From Prevotella sp. (lineage in GTDB: Bacteria > Bacteroidota > Bacteroidia > Bacteroidales > Bacteroidaceae): DNA of 34,961 nt. How positions within the stretch are numbered: position 1 is the first letter of the stretch; each line of letters starts with the position of its first letter. The notes beneath the pieces are model-generated. The model was not told the origin of the DNA. It did not search any database and saw nothing but the letters and a program-made list of their open reading frames with translations. This document shows, piece by piece, positions 15,552-23,280 of this stretch. The stretch covers positions 1 through 34,961 of the forward strand of contig JAGAPI010000070.1 of NCBI GenBank assembly GCA_017623335.1, given 5' to 3'. The position numbers were made by a program, and so were the translations under genes.

Positions 15552-16373
15552 ATGGATAAGAAACTTACAGAAAAAATGCAGGCGTGGCTCATGAAGCCTG
15601 AGCACGACCGTGAGCATATTCGTGAGGGTGCGGAAATGGTGCTGCAGCTCACACGCAACCGCTATTTCTACAACCAGATAATGATGCGCCCCGAGAAAAT
15701 GGTGTCGCGAGTCGAGTATGAGTTGAAGAAACATCTCAAATACCGCCTGCAAAACATGACCATTGACGATGTCAAGGTCATGGAGAAGCAGCTTCTCAAT
15801 GAAGTTACTCCGTTTGTCGCTCCTGATCCTGAGGCTAAAGAGGATGAGTTGCCTGTTTCAACTAAGGATAAAGTCGTGTTCCGGGGCAAGCGCCCAGATC
15901 ACGACAGTCTGCCTGCCGATATTCAGCAGATGTGGACCGATAATGCTGAGCGTTACAAGCGCATCAAGCAGGTGTACAACACTTGCATGGAGCTGGAAAA
16001 AGCATGCGACAGGTATGAGTATGCACAGCAGCTGCAGGAGGCGTGGCGCACTTATCATGCCGTGATGCAGGATTATGACTCATATGTGCCGGCTCCGGTA
16101 GACAACAATCCTCCATCCGAGGACAAGGAGAAGCTTTATAAAAACGCACGTTCTTACATCAGCAAGAACATTGACAAGCTGGAGAATTTGGAGCCGGACA
16201 GCGAAGAGGCAAAGGCTTTGGCTGCTAAGCTGAAGGGGCGTGTCGGGCTGCTTGTTGAGGGTAAGCAGGTTATCGGTGAGGAACTTGCTGCACGTCTGGT
16301 AAAGCTTGAACTGCTTTTCGAGCCGGTACAGCTTAGTAATATTGAAGCTGATGGCAAGGGGACAGAGGATTGA
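15552..16373 (+). CDS. Unknown head-region protein, 273 residues, helical
   Basis: Strongly helical and charged (MDKKLTEKMQAWLMKPEHDR at the start; YKRIKQVYNTCMELEKACDR in the middle). The Pro-rich linker VPAPVDNNPPSEDKEK separates two helical parts, and the C-terminal part is Leu/Lys/Glu-rich (EEAKALAAKLKGRVGLLVEG). No known domain is recognised. Its place between capsid and terminase genes suggests a role in head assembly or packaging. Confidence 0.65.
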   Translation: MDKKLTEKMQAWLMKPEHDREHIREGAEMVLQLTRNRYFYNQIMMRPEKMVSRVEYELKKHLKYRLQNMTIDDVKVMEKQLLNEVTPFVAPDPEAKEDELPVSTKDKVVFRGKRPDHDSLPADIQQMWTDNAERYKRIKQVYNTCMELEKACDRYEYAQQLQEAWRTYHAVMQDYDSYVPAPVDNNPPSEDKEKLYKNARSYISKNIDKLENLEPDSEEAKALAAKLKGRVGLLVEGKQVIGEELAARLVKLELLFEPVQLSNIEADGKGTED

Positions 16374-16377
16374 AACA

Positions 16378-16920
16378 ATGCTCCGGCCGCTTAGCGAGAC
16401 GGGCATGCAGGCGTATCTCGGCACAGGGCTGCATGTGCTCGGACTGCTCGACTGGATTCTCAGCCAGACTGGTCCGGCACATGTCTATCTGTCGACGTTC
16501 TCCACGTCGGAGCAATTCCTTAATGGTTTTCTCCGGCTGAGAAAAAAGGGGCTCATCCTGTATGCGGCAATGCTTGCAGACCTGAAGGCGAGCCGCAAGA
16601 CTGTCAACCTCACCGGATTAATGCGCTCGTGCTTCGATAATGTCTATCTCTCGCAGAACCACAGCAAAATCATCCTGGTGTTTAACGACACATGGAACAT
16701 TGCTGTGGTCACCTCCCAAAACCAGACCTACGGCGACCGTGCCGAGGCTACGGTTATCTGTACGGACAGACCGTTCTTCAACGATATATACAGGGGATTT
16801 TCCTCAATGGTAAACGATAAATCTTACAGGCTTGATGGATTATTCAGCAGAGACACTGAAGAAAATAGAGGAGATGGCATCAGAGATGATGGAACCGCTG
16901 GAGGTGGCTGTGCTCCTTGA
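16378..16920 (+). CDS. PLD-like nuclease-fold protein, possible
   Basis: 180 residues from the ATG at 16378, 4 nt after the preceding stop (an upstream TTG exists but lies deep in the previous gene). The middle carries HSKIILVFNDTWNIAVVTSQ followed by NQTYGDRAEA: His95 and Lys97, then Ser113, Asn115 and Glu123, the order of one HxK...SxN...E half-site of the phospholipase D superfamily. The HKD Asp is not at the canonical place. One half-site would need dimerisation, as in Nuc. It lies just before the terminase genes and overlaps the next gene by 86 nt. Function in packaging or DNA processing is a guess. Confidence 0.5.
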   Translation: MLRPLSETGMQAYLGTGLHVLGLLDWILSQTGPAHVYLSTFSTSEQFLNGFLRLRKKGLILYAAMLADLKASRKTVNLTGLMRSCFDNVYLSQNHSKIILVFNDTWNIAVVTSQNQTYGDRAEATVICTDRPFFNDIYRGFSSMVNDKSYRLDGLFSRDTEENRGDGIRDDGTAGGGCAP

Positions 16921-17116
16921 CCTCGATGAGCAAACATTGACCGATGATATTAATACTGTTGGGAGTCCGGCGCGTAGAGCTTACGTGCGCGGACTCTCGT
17001 TCACTAACAACCGTCTGCGCAAGCAGCTGCTTGAGCTTGCTGATGCTGGCTCGCCTTCTGCTATAGCGGAATGTAGGCTGCGTATGCAGGCGCTTGATAA
17101 CATAGTTACTGTATGA
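16835..17116 (+). CDS. Small HTH protein, possible terminase-associated
   Basis: 93 residues (MDYSAETLKKIEEMASEMME). The part LEVAVLLDLDEQTLTDDINT reads like a helix-turn-helix, and the C-terminal half (GLSFTNNRLRKQLLELADAG then SPSAIAECRLRMQ) resembles the helical DNA-binding region of small terminase-type proteins. It is nested in an unusual 86-nt overlap with the gene upstream and ends in an ATGA overlap with the next. It may be a DNA-binding packaging protein; its split of roles with the next gene is unclear. Confidence 0.55.
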   Translation: MDYSAETLKKIEEMASEMMEPLEVAVLLDLDEQTLTDDINTVGSPARRAYVRGLSFTNNRLRKQLLELADAGSPSAIAECRLRMQALDNIVTV

Positions 17117-17718
17117 GCACACCTGTTGACATAGATGCATACTGCCGGTACCTGCCAATGGCAGATGATGAGCTGATGGAAGTGAAGGGATTCAATCCCT
17201 CGATTCTTCCCCGGCTCCATCGTCTGCGTGCTGCTTATAGCTATTGGCTGTCGTACCCGACAAAGCTTGACACTGAGATTGTGCAGTATCTCATGGCAAT
17301 CGACACCGGAGGAAAAAAGATTAGCAAGATACAGGCATACGATGATCTGCGCATACTGCAGAACATCATAGGCAATATGCAGCGTGCATCGCGCGACTTC
17401 TGGCGTTTCCGCATCAACTCTGAGCTTGATGCCGACATCCGGCGTGCACGTGCTGCCGGTGATTTCCGTTCTGTGGCGGCACTTCACAAGGTGCGCGTTC
17501 AGAACAACCGTACAGACAAGGATAATGAGGTGGAAATGGAGTACGACAAGATTCCGGTGATGCAGATTGTGTGGACTGGTGACCCTGCCGTGCTCGGCAT
17601 TGAGGGCGCGAAGTCGGAGGAGGAAACACGGAAGCTGTACCGCAAACTGGATAAAAAGTACCGTAAGCAGGAGATTCAAGACGCGGAATTTGAGGAGATA
17701 GACGATGGAAACGGTTAA
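17113..17718 (+). CDS. terS: Terminase small subunit, probable
   Basis: A 201-residue helical protein directly before the large terminase and overlapping it by 14 nt. KISKIQAYDDLRILQNIIGN followed by a charged helical region (RFRINSELDADIRRARAAGD, then ALHKVRVQNNRTDKDNE) resembles Bacteroidetes terminase small subunits that recognise phage DNA and regulate packaging. The assignment is by context and general pattern. The 16835 gene product is the competing candidate for the DNA-recognition role. Confidence 0.6.
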   Translation: MSTPVDIDAYCRYLPMADDELMEVKGFNPSILPRLHRLRAAYSYWLSYPTKLDTEIVQYLMAIDTGGKKISKIQAYDDLRILQNIIGNMQRASRDFWRFRINSELDADIRRARAAGDFRSVAALHKVRVQNNRTDKDNEVEMEYDKIPVMQIVWTGDPAVLGIEGAKSEEETRKLYRKLDKKYRKQEIQDAEFEEIDDGNG

Positions 17719-19327
17719 TTATAAGCAATACCTCAATGATGCCCAGGCGCATGCGCTGCTCATGGACCCGAAAAATCTTATCGCGGAACTTGGCCGTGGT
17801 ACAGGCAAGGGACTGATACAGGCAAAGCGCATGCTGTCGTGTGCACAGCTTATGCCTGGCTCAAGCTGCGGCTTTGTCAGCCCAACCATTAAGAGGTGTC
17901 TCACAAACACGCTGCCGTCTATGACAATTCACCTTGAGCGGTGGGGATTCAAGCGTGACGTGCATTACTGCATAGGCAAGCGACCGCCGAAAAAGCTGCA
18001 CTGGCGTGATCCTATTTTAACGCCGGCGAATTGGGAAAATACCATTTCTTTTTATACAGGAACAGTTGTGCCTATCATTTCGCAGGACCGCTCCGGCACA
18101 TCAAACTCGCTCTCACTTGATCATCTCATCCTCGACGAGGCAAAGTTTATTGACTATGAACAACTCAAAGATGAGACATTGCCGGCGAACCGTGGCAATC
18201 AGCTGTTTTTCGGCAGCTGTCACCTCCATCACGGCATAACCATCACGTCAGATGCGTCCATGACGAAGAAAGGCAGCTGGTTCTACCGCTATGAGAAGGA
18301 GCAGGACAAGGAGCTTATACTTGCAATTGAAACTCTTGTCCGCAAGCGGTGGCAAATCCTGCAGCGCATAGACAGGCACCCGGAACGCTCATCGTATTAT
18401 CGCGCACAGCTGGACGCACTCGACAGACGGCTGTCCGACTATCGCAGCGCATGCACGCTTTACCTCAGATACTCGTCTATTGTAAACCTTGCGGTTCTGG
18501 GTGAGGAATACATACGTCGCATGAAGCGCGACCTGCCTTTCCTCACTTTCATGGTCTCCATCATGTGCAAACACGTTAACGTGTCGCTCGATGGTTTCTA
18601 CAACGCTCTGCGCGAAGAGGTTAACCTATACACGGCTGCCAACCGTGCTTACCTTGAGTCGCTTGGCTATGATTTCCAGCGGCTCACCAAACAGGACTGC
18701 CGTATGGATGCCGACGTGGAACCAGACAAACCGCTGATAATCGCTTTCGATGCGAATGCCCTTATCAACTGGCTTGTCGTCGGACAGCTTGGTAAGGACG
18801 GCAGGCTGAGAATCCTGAAGTCTTTCTTCACAAAGTATGAAAAGAAACTTCCGGAACTCGTCCAGCTCTTCCTTGAATATTATCATTATCACCGCTGCCA
18901 TCGTGTCATTTTCTATTATGATGCCACCTTTGTCGGTAATAACTACGCCAGCCATGCCGATGACTTTCATACGCTCATCGAGAAGCAGCTGCGTGCCGCA
19001 CAGTGGATGGTCATAGCGAAATACATTGGCAGACCTATGGCTCACATTGAGAAGAACCTGCTGGTAAATCGAATGTTCAAAGGTCAGGCGCGTCATCAGG
19101 TGCTCATCAATCGTGAAAACAATGAGGATTTGCTTATCTCAATTCAGTCAGCTGGAGTGCGCAACGGTATGGAAAAGGATAAGAGTGGCGAGAAGCTTGC
19201 CGAGACTGAGGAGGACAGGCTTGAGTCGCGCACTGATGGCAGTGATGCATTCGATACTGTGTGCATCGGCACAGAGCGTTTCCCTGTGGCTGGCATGATT
19301 CAGGGCATGAGCAACGACTATTCTTAA
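17705..19327 (+). CDS. terL: Terminase large subunit
   Basis: A 540-residue packaging motor and nuclease. Walker A is ELGRGTGKG at about residues 28-36 and Walker B is LILDEA with Asp at about 144. The C-terminal RNase H-like nuclease has acidic residues in LIIAFDANALINW, VIFYYDATF and DGSDAFDT. It translocates DNA into the prohead through the portal. Unusually, the portal gene is not adjacent but lies about 8 kb downstream past an accessory island. The start overlaps the previous gene. Confidence 0.93.
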   Translation: METVNYKQYLNDAQAHALLMDPKNLIAELGRGTGKGLIQAKRMLSCAQLMPGSSCGFVSPTIKRCLTNTLPSMTIHLERWGFKRDVHYCIGKRPPKKLHWRDPILTPANWENTISFYTGTVVPIISQDRSGTSNSLSLDHLILDEAKFIDYEQLKDETLPANRGNQLFFGSCHLHHGITITSDASMTKKGSWFYRYEKEQDKELILAIETLVRKRWQILQRIDRHPERSSYYRAQLDALDRRLSDYRSACTLYLRYSSIVNLAVLGEEYIRRMKRDLPFLTFMVSIMCKHVNVSLDGFYNALREEVNLYTAANRAYLESLGYDFQRLTKQDCRMDADVEPDKPLIIAFDANALINWLVVGQLGKDGRLRILKSFFTKYEKKLPELVQLFLEYYHYHRCHRVIFYYDATFVGNNYASHADDFHTLIEKQLRAAQWMVIAKYIGRPMAHIEKNLLVNRMFKGQARHQVLINRENNEDLLISIQSAGVRNGMEKDKSGEKLAETEEDRLESRTDGSDAFDTVCIGTERFPVAGMIQGMSNDYS

Positions 19328-19330
19328 CAA

Positions 19331-19510
19331 ATGCTTTTCTTTTTTAAGCCATTTTGCTATGGGTGGGGCGTGGCAGTCGTGAGACTGTTGCGCTCTTCTC
19401 GTGTTGTCTATAATCTGCCCGTATTTTCATTGTTGTTTTACTTTGCCGCAACCGCATTTGTAGCTCGTTTTTCTATGACTTGTTTTGATAATCTTTGCTC
19501 TTTTATTTGA
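19331..19510 (+). CDS. Possible small membrane protein
   Basis: An ATG 3 nt after the terminase stop opens 59 codons. The product has a hydrophobic core (LPVFSLLFYFAATAFVARFS) flanked by basic residues, suitable for one membrane segment, as in small holin-like proteins. Against it, the DNA is T-rich like the rest of this noncoding gap, which could create such a frame by chance. Confidence 0.3.
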   Translation: MLFFFKPFCYGWGVAVVRLLRSSRVVYNLPVFSLLFYFAATAFVARFSMTCFDNLCSFI

Positions 19511-19989
19511 TTGCCGTTAAACTGGGTAGCGCTCTACGGTGATACCGTCATGCTCAGTGGTGTCTTAGCTGCTTGTGTTGCCTCGGCAGTGTCTGTGCCC
19601 TATCTCTTTGCTTTCTGTCTGTTTTGTTGTTGGTAGACGGCTGCCTGTTATTGCCTGTAGTGCGATTGTTGATGGCAATATAAGCGGTATTGACTTGATT
19701 TCTTATGCCATAATATTTTTATGTGTCAGACATTTTGCGTGATTCCTTGCACTTTTATTTTTCCTTTGCAAAGTTAAGGTATGCGGCATGCTGCAAGTAC
19801 CACGATGCTATTTCTTTAAAAAATTTCGGCAGCCTTCCGAATTTGTCTCAAATTAGGTATTCCTAAATTTTTCTTGTAATTCCTTGCATTTTCTTGCCTT
19901 CTCCATGCTCACTTTCTGGAAGCAACGTAAAAATTAAAAAAGCGCCAAGGCGCAAAATTCTAAGTCTAACAAATAAAAATTATAAAATT
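19511..19989. other. Noncoding gap with a leftward promoter and a possible operator
   Basis: No convincing gene lies here. A minus-strand -7 box, TAACTTTG at 19776-19769, could drive a leftward transcript of a few hundred bases with no long frame, antisense to the end of the terminase region. A near-palindrome, AAATTAGG-TATT-CCTAAATTT (19850-19870), lies 120 nt before the next gene; its left half AAATTAGG also occurs at 6466-6473 in the repressor operator region. Confidence 0.4.
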
Positions 19990-20211
19990 ATGACATATCA
20001 AGTTCAAACATCGTTTATTGAGTCTTGCCAACTGGCAAACAATCGCTTTAAGTCAGGCAATTTCTACCAGGCTGTCGTTAATACCGAAGATGGCGAAAGC
20101 CATTTTAAAGAGATAGAGGCTAAATCTTATGAAGAGGCAAGCCGGCAGGCTAATGAATATGCAATGACCCTGGTGGGTGACATCACATATGTCGAGTGCT
20201 ACCCGGTTTAA
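19990..20211 (+). CDS. Unknown small protein, 73 residues
   Basis: It starts at the ATG at 19990 (MTYQVQTSFIESCQLANNRF); a longer TTG start upstream is unlikely. The fold looks like a small alpha/beta unit (FYQAVVNTEDGESHFKEIEA then YEEASRQANEYAMTLVGDIT). It is the first gene of a short accessory operon with the next gene, 45 nt away. Function unknown. Confidence 0.6.
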   Translation: MTYQVQTSFIESCQLANNRFKSGNFYQAVVNTEDGESHFKEIEAKSYEEASRQANEYAMTLVGDITYVECYPV

Positions 20212-20256
20212 CAGCAATCAATAATTATTAAGTATAACATCAAAACATTTAAAGTC

Positions 20257-20637
20257 ATGGAAAAAAGAGAAATTATCGTATCAGCAGTAAAGTCAAACAA
20301 CAGTGACAACAACGTGTGGGCAGTAGCCATCACTGGAAACGGGCAGCCCAACGCCTATTGCAAGACTGCCTATAAGGCAATGCGCTTCATGTTCTTGCTT
20401 AAAAAACAAACAGGAGTCAGCATTTCTGAGAATAGTCTTGCCAGACTCTCAGCGGAAATTGCCCGCCTCAAGGCTCTGCAGACTGAAGCCGGCAAAGAAA
20501 AGGTTGCCGAGGTCACACAGGAGTTTATCGAAACGCACAGTGTTGATAATGTGCTGGCCGACAAGCCTGAAAAGAAACCGGCTAAGCGTAAGGCTCGCCG
20601 GACTAAGAAGACCGTTGCCACAGCAGCTCCTAACTGA
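20257..20637 (+). CDS. Unknown protein with basic tail
   Basis: 126 residues. The N-terminal 70 residues form a compact domain (MEKREIIVSAVKSNNSDNNV). The C-terminus is very Lys/Arg/Pro-rich (EKKPAKRKARRTKKTVATAA), a disordered nucleic acid-binding type of tail. Its stop codon lies inside a terminator hairpin. Function unknown; binding of DNA or RNA is inferred from the tail only. Confidence 0.6.
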   Translation: MEKREIIVSAVKSNNSDNNVWAVAITGNGQPNAYCKTAYKAMRFMFLLKKQTGVSISENSLARLSAEIARLKALQTEAGKEKVAEVTQEFIETHSVDNVLADKPEKKPAKRKARRTKKTVATAAPN

Positions 20638-20651
20638 AGGGGCTGCTTTTT
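20622..20651 (+). terminator. Terminator overlapping the stop of the preceding gene
   Basis: AGCAGCTCCT (20622-20631) pairs with AGGGGCTGCT (20638-20647, one G-U pair), followed by TTTTG. The stop codon TGA at 20635-20637 lies in the loop, so transcription ends right at the end of the gene. Confidence 0.75.
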
Positions 20652-20676
20652 GTTTAACCATCTGATTGAGATTACT

Positions 20677-21204
20677 ATGATGAAGTACGCTATTTTCAGC
20701 TATATTCCTCAGCGGTTCCTCAAGTGGACCTCTTTCGAGGAGCAGGATGTAAGCCGCATGGTTATCGGCTTTAAAGACGGACGCAACGTCTATACCCGAT
20801 GGGCTGTAAGACAGTTCGGCATGGCTTTGGCGGCTTTAGATCTCACCGACACTGTGATTGTATGTGTACCTGCAAGCACACAGTACTCTCACATTCGTAG
20901 GTGGAAGCGGTTCTCCCAGCTGCTTTGCAAGCAGACCGGGGCAATCAACGGTTTCAATCACGTATCTGTGATGGGCGATCGCAAACGGGCGCACATCACT
21001 GGTGAGTACGAACTTGCCACAAACATCAAGCACCTTCTTAAAATCGATGCTGATTTCTTCCGTGGCAAAAACGTGCTTGTCATTGATGACATCTACACCA
21101 CCGGGCGTTCTTCCGATGCTTTCATCAGTGCCATCGAAGCTGCCGGGGCAAACGTCCGTCTGGCGATGTTCCTCGCAAAAACGAGGTTCTTCTATAAGGA
21201 ATAA
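20677..21204 (+). CDS. Phosphoribosyltransferase-like protein (ComF-type fold)
   Basis: 175 residues from MMKYAIFSYIPQRF at 20677 (the TTG at 20650 is in a terminator). The C-terminal part contains the PRPP-binding loop VLVIDDIYTTGRSSDAF, with the acidic pair and TTG turn of type I phosphoribosyltransferases. The upstream hydrophobic strand TVIVCVPASTQYSHIRRWKR is like ComF family proteins. The substrate is unknown: a nucleotide salvage enzyme or a DNA-uptake-like helper are both possible. It ends in its own hairpin terminator. Confidence 0.75.
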   Translation: MMKYAIFSYIPQRFLKWTSFEEQDVSRMVIGFKDGRNVYTRWAVRQFGMALAALDLTDTVIVCVPASTQYSHIRRWKRFSQLLCKQTGAINGFNHVSVMGDRKRAHITGEYELATNIKHLLKIDADFFRGKNVLVIDDIYTTGRSSDAFISAIEAAGANVRLAMFLAKTRFFYKE

Positions 21205-21230
21205 GTCAGTTGCCTGACTTATTCTCTTTT
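21200..21230 (+). terminator. Terminator after the phosphoribosyltransferase-like gene
   Basis: AATAAGTCA (21200-21208) pairs perfectly with TGACTTATT (21215-21223), followed by CTCTTTTC. It overlaps the end of the gene. Confidence 0.75.
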
Positions 21231-21900
21231 CTTGTACCCACCCCAATCCCCTGCGCACCTGAACGCTTTGGCAATCGTTCTGTATGCTGTGACGGCATGG
21301 CTGCTGCGCTTCTGCGTTGCAGTGGGCATGCGCTCTTGCAGAAGAGTCTTGGCGGCTGTCTGTGAATGTTCGGCTGAAAGACTATGTGCAGGCACATACA
21401 CTTTCAGCACGTGCCGGGGCAACACGTTCACGGTCAGCCAGACACTTCTCCCAGGGCGCATGCTTGCCACCTCCACTGTGAAGCTGCGGCAACTCACGCC
21501 ACCACGGCATTCAGTGTCTTACAGACACAGGTGCTTGCCTTAGACGGTGGTGAAGTCTGCAATGCTTGCAGACATCACGCACCGCAAATATATGCGGCAC
21601 AATGGAAATGGGAAACCATCGTGCCTGAAGGCGCAATAATTTCTCATTCCATAGAGCCGCCACCGCGGATGCCGTTTGGCAATTCGCTTTTGAGTTGCCG
21701 CCATTGTCACGAGTTGCCGACACTCAAAACGACACACTTGCCACAGCCACGGGCAGCTGCATATTCCGCTGCGCAAAGGGGCGGCAATCGCCCTGTGTAG
21801 GTAGGACGGTGGGGGCTGCATTCGCACAAAGGCTGCGCCTTTTATTTTCGGGCGCCGCCTAAATCGTTCCAATTTAGGCGGTTACAAGGTAACGACCGTT
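21231..21900. ncRNA. Hairpin-rich noncoding region, possible structured RNA
   Basis: No believable gene: the open frames here are rich in His, Cys and Pro and lack domain character. Instead there are successive stems: CTTCTGC/GCAGAAG (21309-21344); GCTGAAAG with inner TATGTG closing at CACATA and CTTTCAGC (21373-21408); GTGTCT/AGACAC (21514-21528); a 15-pair hairpin around GTCTGCA/TGCAGAC (21545-21584); GGCAA/TTGCC (21678-21699); TTTTGAGT/ACTCAAAA (21688-21729); CCGCCTAAAT/ATTTAGGCGG (21855-21881); and GTTAC/GTAAC (21881-21893). A clear promoter is not seen, so strand and transcription are unknown. Confidence 0.35.
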
Positions 21901-22023
21901 TAATTTTAACTGAAATTTGCACGGTTGCCGTTGATTTTCTTGTCTTTCCCGGCTGATTGCCGGGTGTTTTAGCGCAATTTCCTGCATTTTGATGCAGTTG
22001 CCGGGGATTTTTTGTGGTTTTCA

Positions 22024-22065
22024 ATCAAAAAAATACTCCCGAAATCTGTTATGTGATTTCGGGAG
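22024..22065 (-). terminator. Terminator of the leftward Panacea operon
   Basis: CTCCCGAAATC (22036-22046) and GATTTCGGGAG (22055-22065) form a perfect 11-bp stem. On the minus strand it is followed by TATTTTTTTTG, so it ends leftward transcription 16 nt after the toxin-candidate stop. Confidence 0.85.
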
Positions 22066-22080
22066 CTTATTTGGTGGATG

Positions 22081-22578
22081 TTACTTTTCCCCTATTCTAT
22101 AAACCCTTTTTTTATGTTCATCGATGAATCCACATGATGCGACAAGCTGCAATACTTTTGCCTCGTCCTCTTGAGTGAGGTGACCGACGAGTTCAGCCTT
22201 TACTGCAATACTTTTCTTTATTTTCATAGGGAACAACTGTGAGCAGTCCAAACGGCTGTCCTTTTCTAATATGTCTGGATAGTCCTCTACTTTCAGAATG
22301 TACTGAAAGCGTTGTATTGCAGGCACGTCTTTGTAAAAGTCCAAATTGGAATTTATAAGGCATAGCCCTATGGCGTCACCTTTTGAATTTTTGCCTACAA
22401 TCACGAAGTACTTAAGCCTGGTGTCATAGCCTTTGGTCAGTGTCAGACCATCGTTTTGATCCATGTTCTGATAGACAATATCACCGACTTTGATATTTGT
22501 GTTATGCCTTACTCTATTTGCTGCCTGCATCTTGGCTTCGAGTGCTGACAATGTACCTTTTGCGTCATCTATCAGCAT
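22081..22578 (-). CDS. Partner of Panacea antitoxin, PemK/MazF-like toxin candidate
   Basis: A 165-residue protein starting at the ATG at 22578, whose first 7 bases (ATGCTGA) overlap the end of the Panacea gene. After a short helix comes an SH3-like segment, KVGDIVYQNMDQNDGLTLTK then GYDTRLKYFVIVGKNSKGDA, then IGLCLINSNLDF. This is the layout of PemK/MazF-type RNase barrels, with a conserved-looking GDIVY strand and an Arg. The C-terminal 70 residues are helical. A leftward terminator follows. Toxin status is inferred from context and fold resemblance; no catalytic proof is visible. Confidence 0.6.
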   Translation of the reverse strand: MLIDDAKGTLSALEAKMQAANRVRHNTNIKVGDIVYQNMDQNDGLTLTKGYDTRLKYFVIVGKNSKGDAIGLCLINSNLDFYKDVPAIQRFQYILKVEDYPDILEKDSRLDCSQLFPMKIKKSIAVKAELVGHLTQEDEAKVLQLVASCGFIDEHKKRVYRIGEK

Positions 22579-23132
22579 GCGAGAGCCTCTTTTATGATCT
22601 GTACTTGACGTATATGGTCTATCATGGCATCCGACGCACCACCTGCACGCGCAATGTCGATGAGCGTTAGCACATCTTTCTGTGGGTCGTCTTTCATACG
22701 CTCGCACACTGTCTTATAGGCATCATCGTGTGACAATTTTGAAAGCTCTTTTGAATCCATATCCTTATACATGGCGATGGTCTTGTCTATCTCTTCCTTT
22801 TCCATTGCGGCTATATAGTCCATGTCGGGCTTCGCCATTGCATATATGTTCTGATTCTCGACACGTATTGATGATGTGAAGCCTTTTAGGTCGCCTGGCT
22901 TGTCACCGTGTTCAGATATCTTAACGACCTTATATGTGAGTGAAGGCACAGGACCAAGCTGGCGCGCCTTGAAGGTGTCCTCGGCTATTGTCAATCCGTA
23001 GGTGGCTAAGTATTCGCGTTGGGCAAAATACATTATCTTAAATAGTTTGATATAGTCAACGCCATCTTGGAAGTGCTGTAATATATACAGCACAACGGCC
23101 TTTATCTTGTTTATCTGCTCTGGTGATTTCAT
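22572..23132 (-). CDS. Panacea (DUF4065/SocA-like) antitoxin
   Basis: A 186-residue protein with the Panacea domain: helical start MKSPEQINKIKAVVLYILQH, then DYIKLFKIMYFAQREYLATY, and the signature ARQLGPVPSLTYKVVK. Panacea proteins are known as antitoxins paired with many unrelated toxins, and SocA is a ClpXP adaptor. It is the first gene of a two-gene leftward operon with its own promoter at 23166-23159, inside a phage whose head and tail genes run rightward. This is typical of a prophage maintenance or anti-phage cargo module. Confidence 0.8.
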   Translation of the reverse strand: MKSPEQINKIKAVVLYILQHFQDGVDYIKLFKIMYFAQREYLATYGLTIAEDTFKARQLGPVPSLTYKVVKISEHGDKPGDLKGFTSSIRVENQNIYAMAKPDMDYIAAMEKEEIDKTIAMYKDMDSKELSKLSHDDAYKTVCERMKDDPQKDVLTLIDIARAGGASDAMIDHIRQVQIIKEALAC

Positions 23133-23158
23133 TTGTTTTTGTCTGTTTTATTTGGGTG

Positions 23159-23166
23159 CAAAGTTA
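23159..23166 (-). promoter_or_regulatory. -7 box of the Panacea operon
   Basis: On the minus strand TAACTTTG, followed by CACCC, lies 27 nt before the antitoxin ATG at 23132. It is divergent from the exonuclease promoter 84 nt away. Confidence 0.65.
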
Positions 23167-23249
23167 CATAGAATTTTACATATAGCCAAATTTTGTGGCA
23201 AATTTTATCACTTATTTGAAAACAAAAAGTGTTTTTGGAAATATTTTTG

Positions 23250-23257
23250 TACCTTTG
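23250..23257 (+). promoter_or_regulatory. -7 box of the exonuclease gene
   Basis: TACCTTTG followed by CAG, a near-ideal -7 box, lies 23 nt before the ATG at 23281. It rules out the longer frame start at 23107, which would begin upstream of the promoter. Confidence 0.75.
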
Positions 23258-23280
23258 CAGTGTATTACAACTTAATGATT

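Noticed and set aside
21384..21800. A 138-codon frame in the hairpin-rich gap
   Set aside because: Composition dominated by His, Cys, Pro and Ala from skewed DNA, with competing frames on both strands and no start signal.
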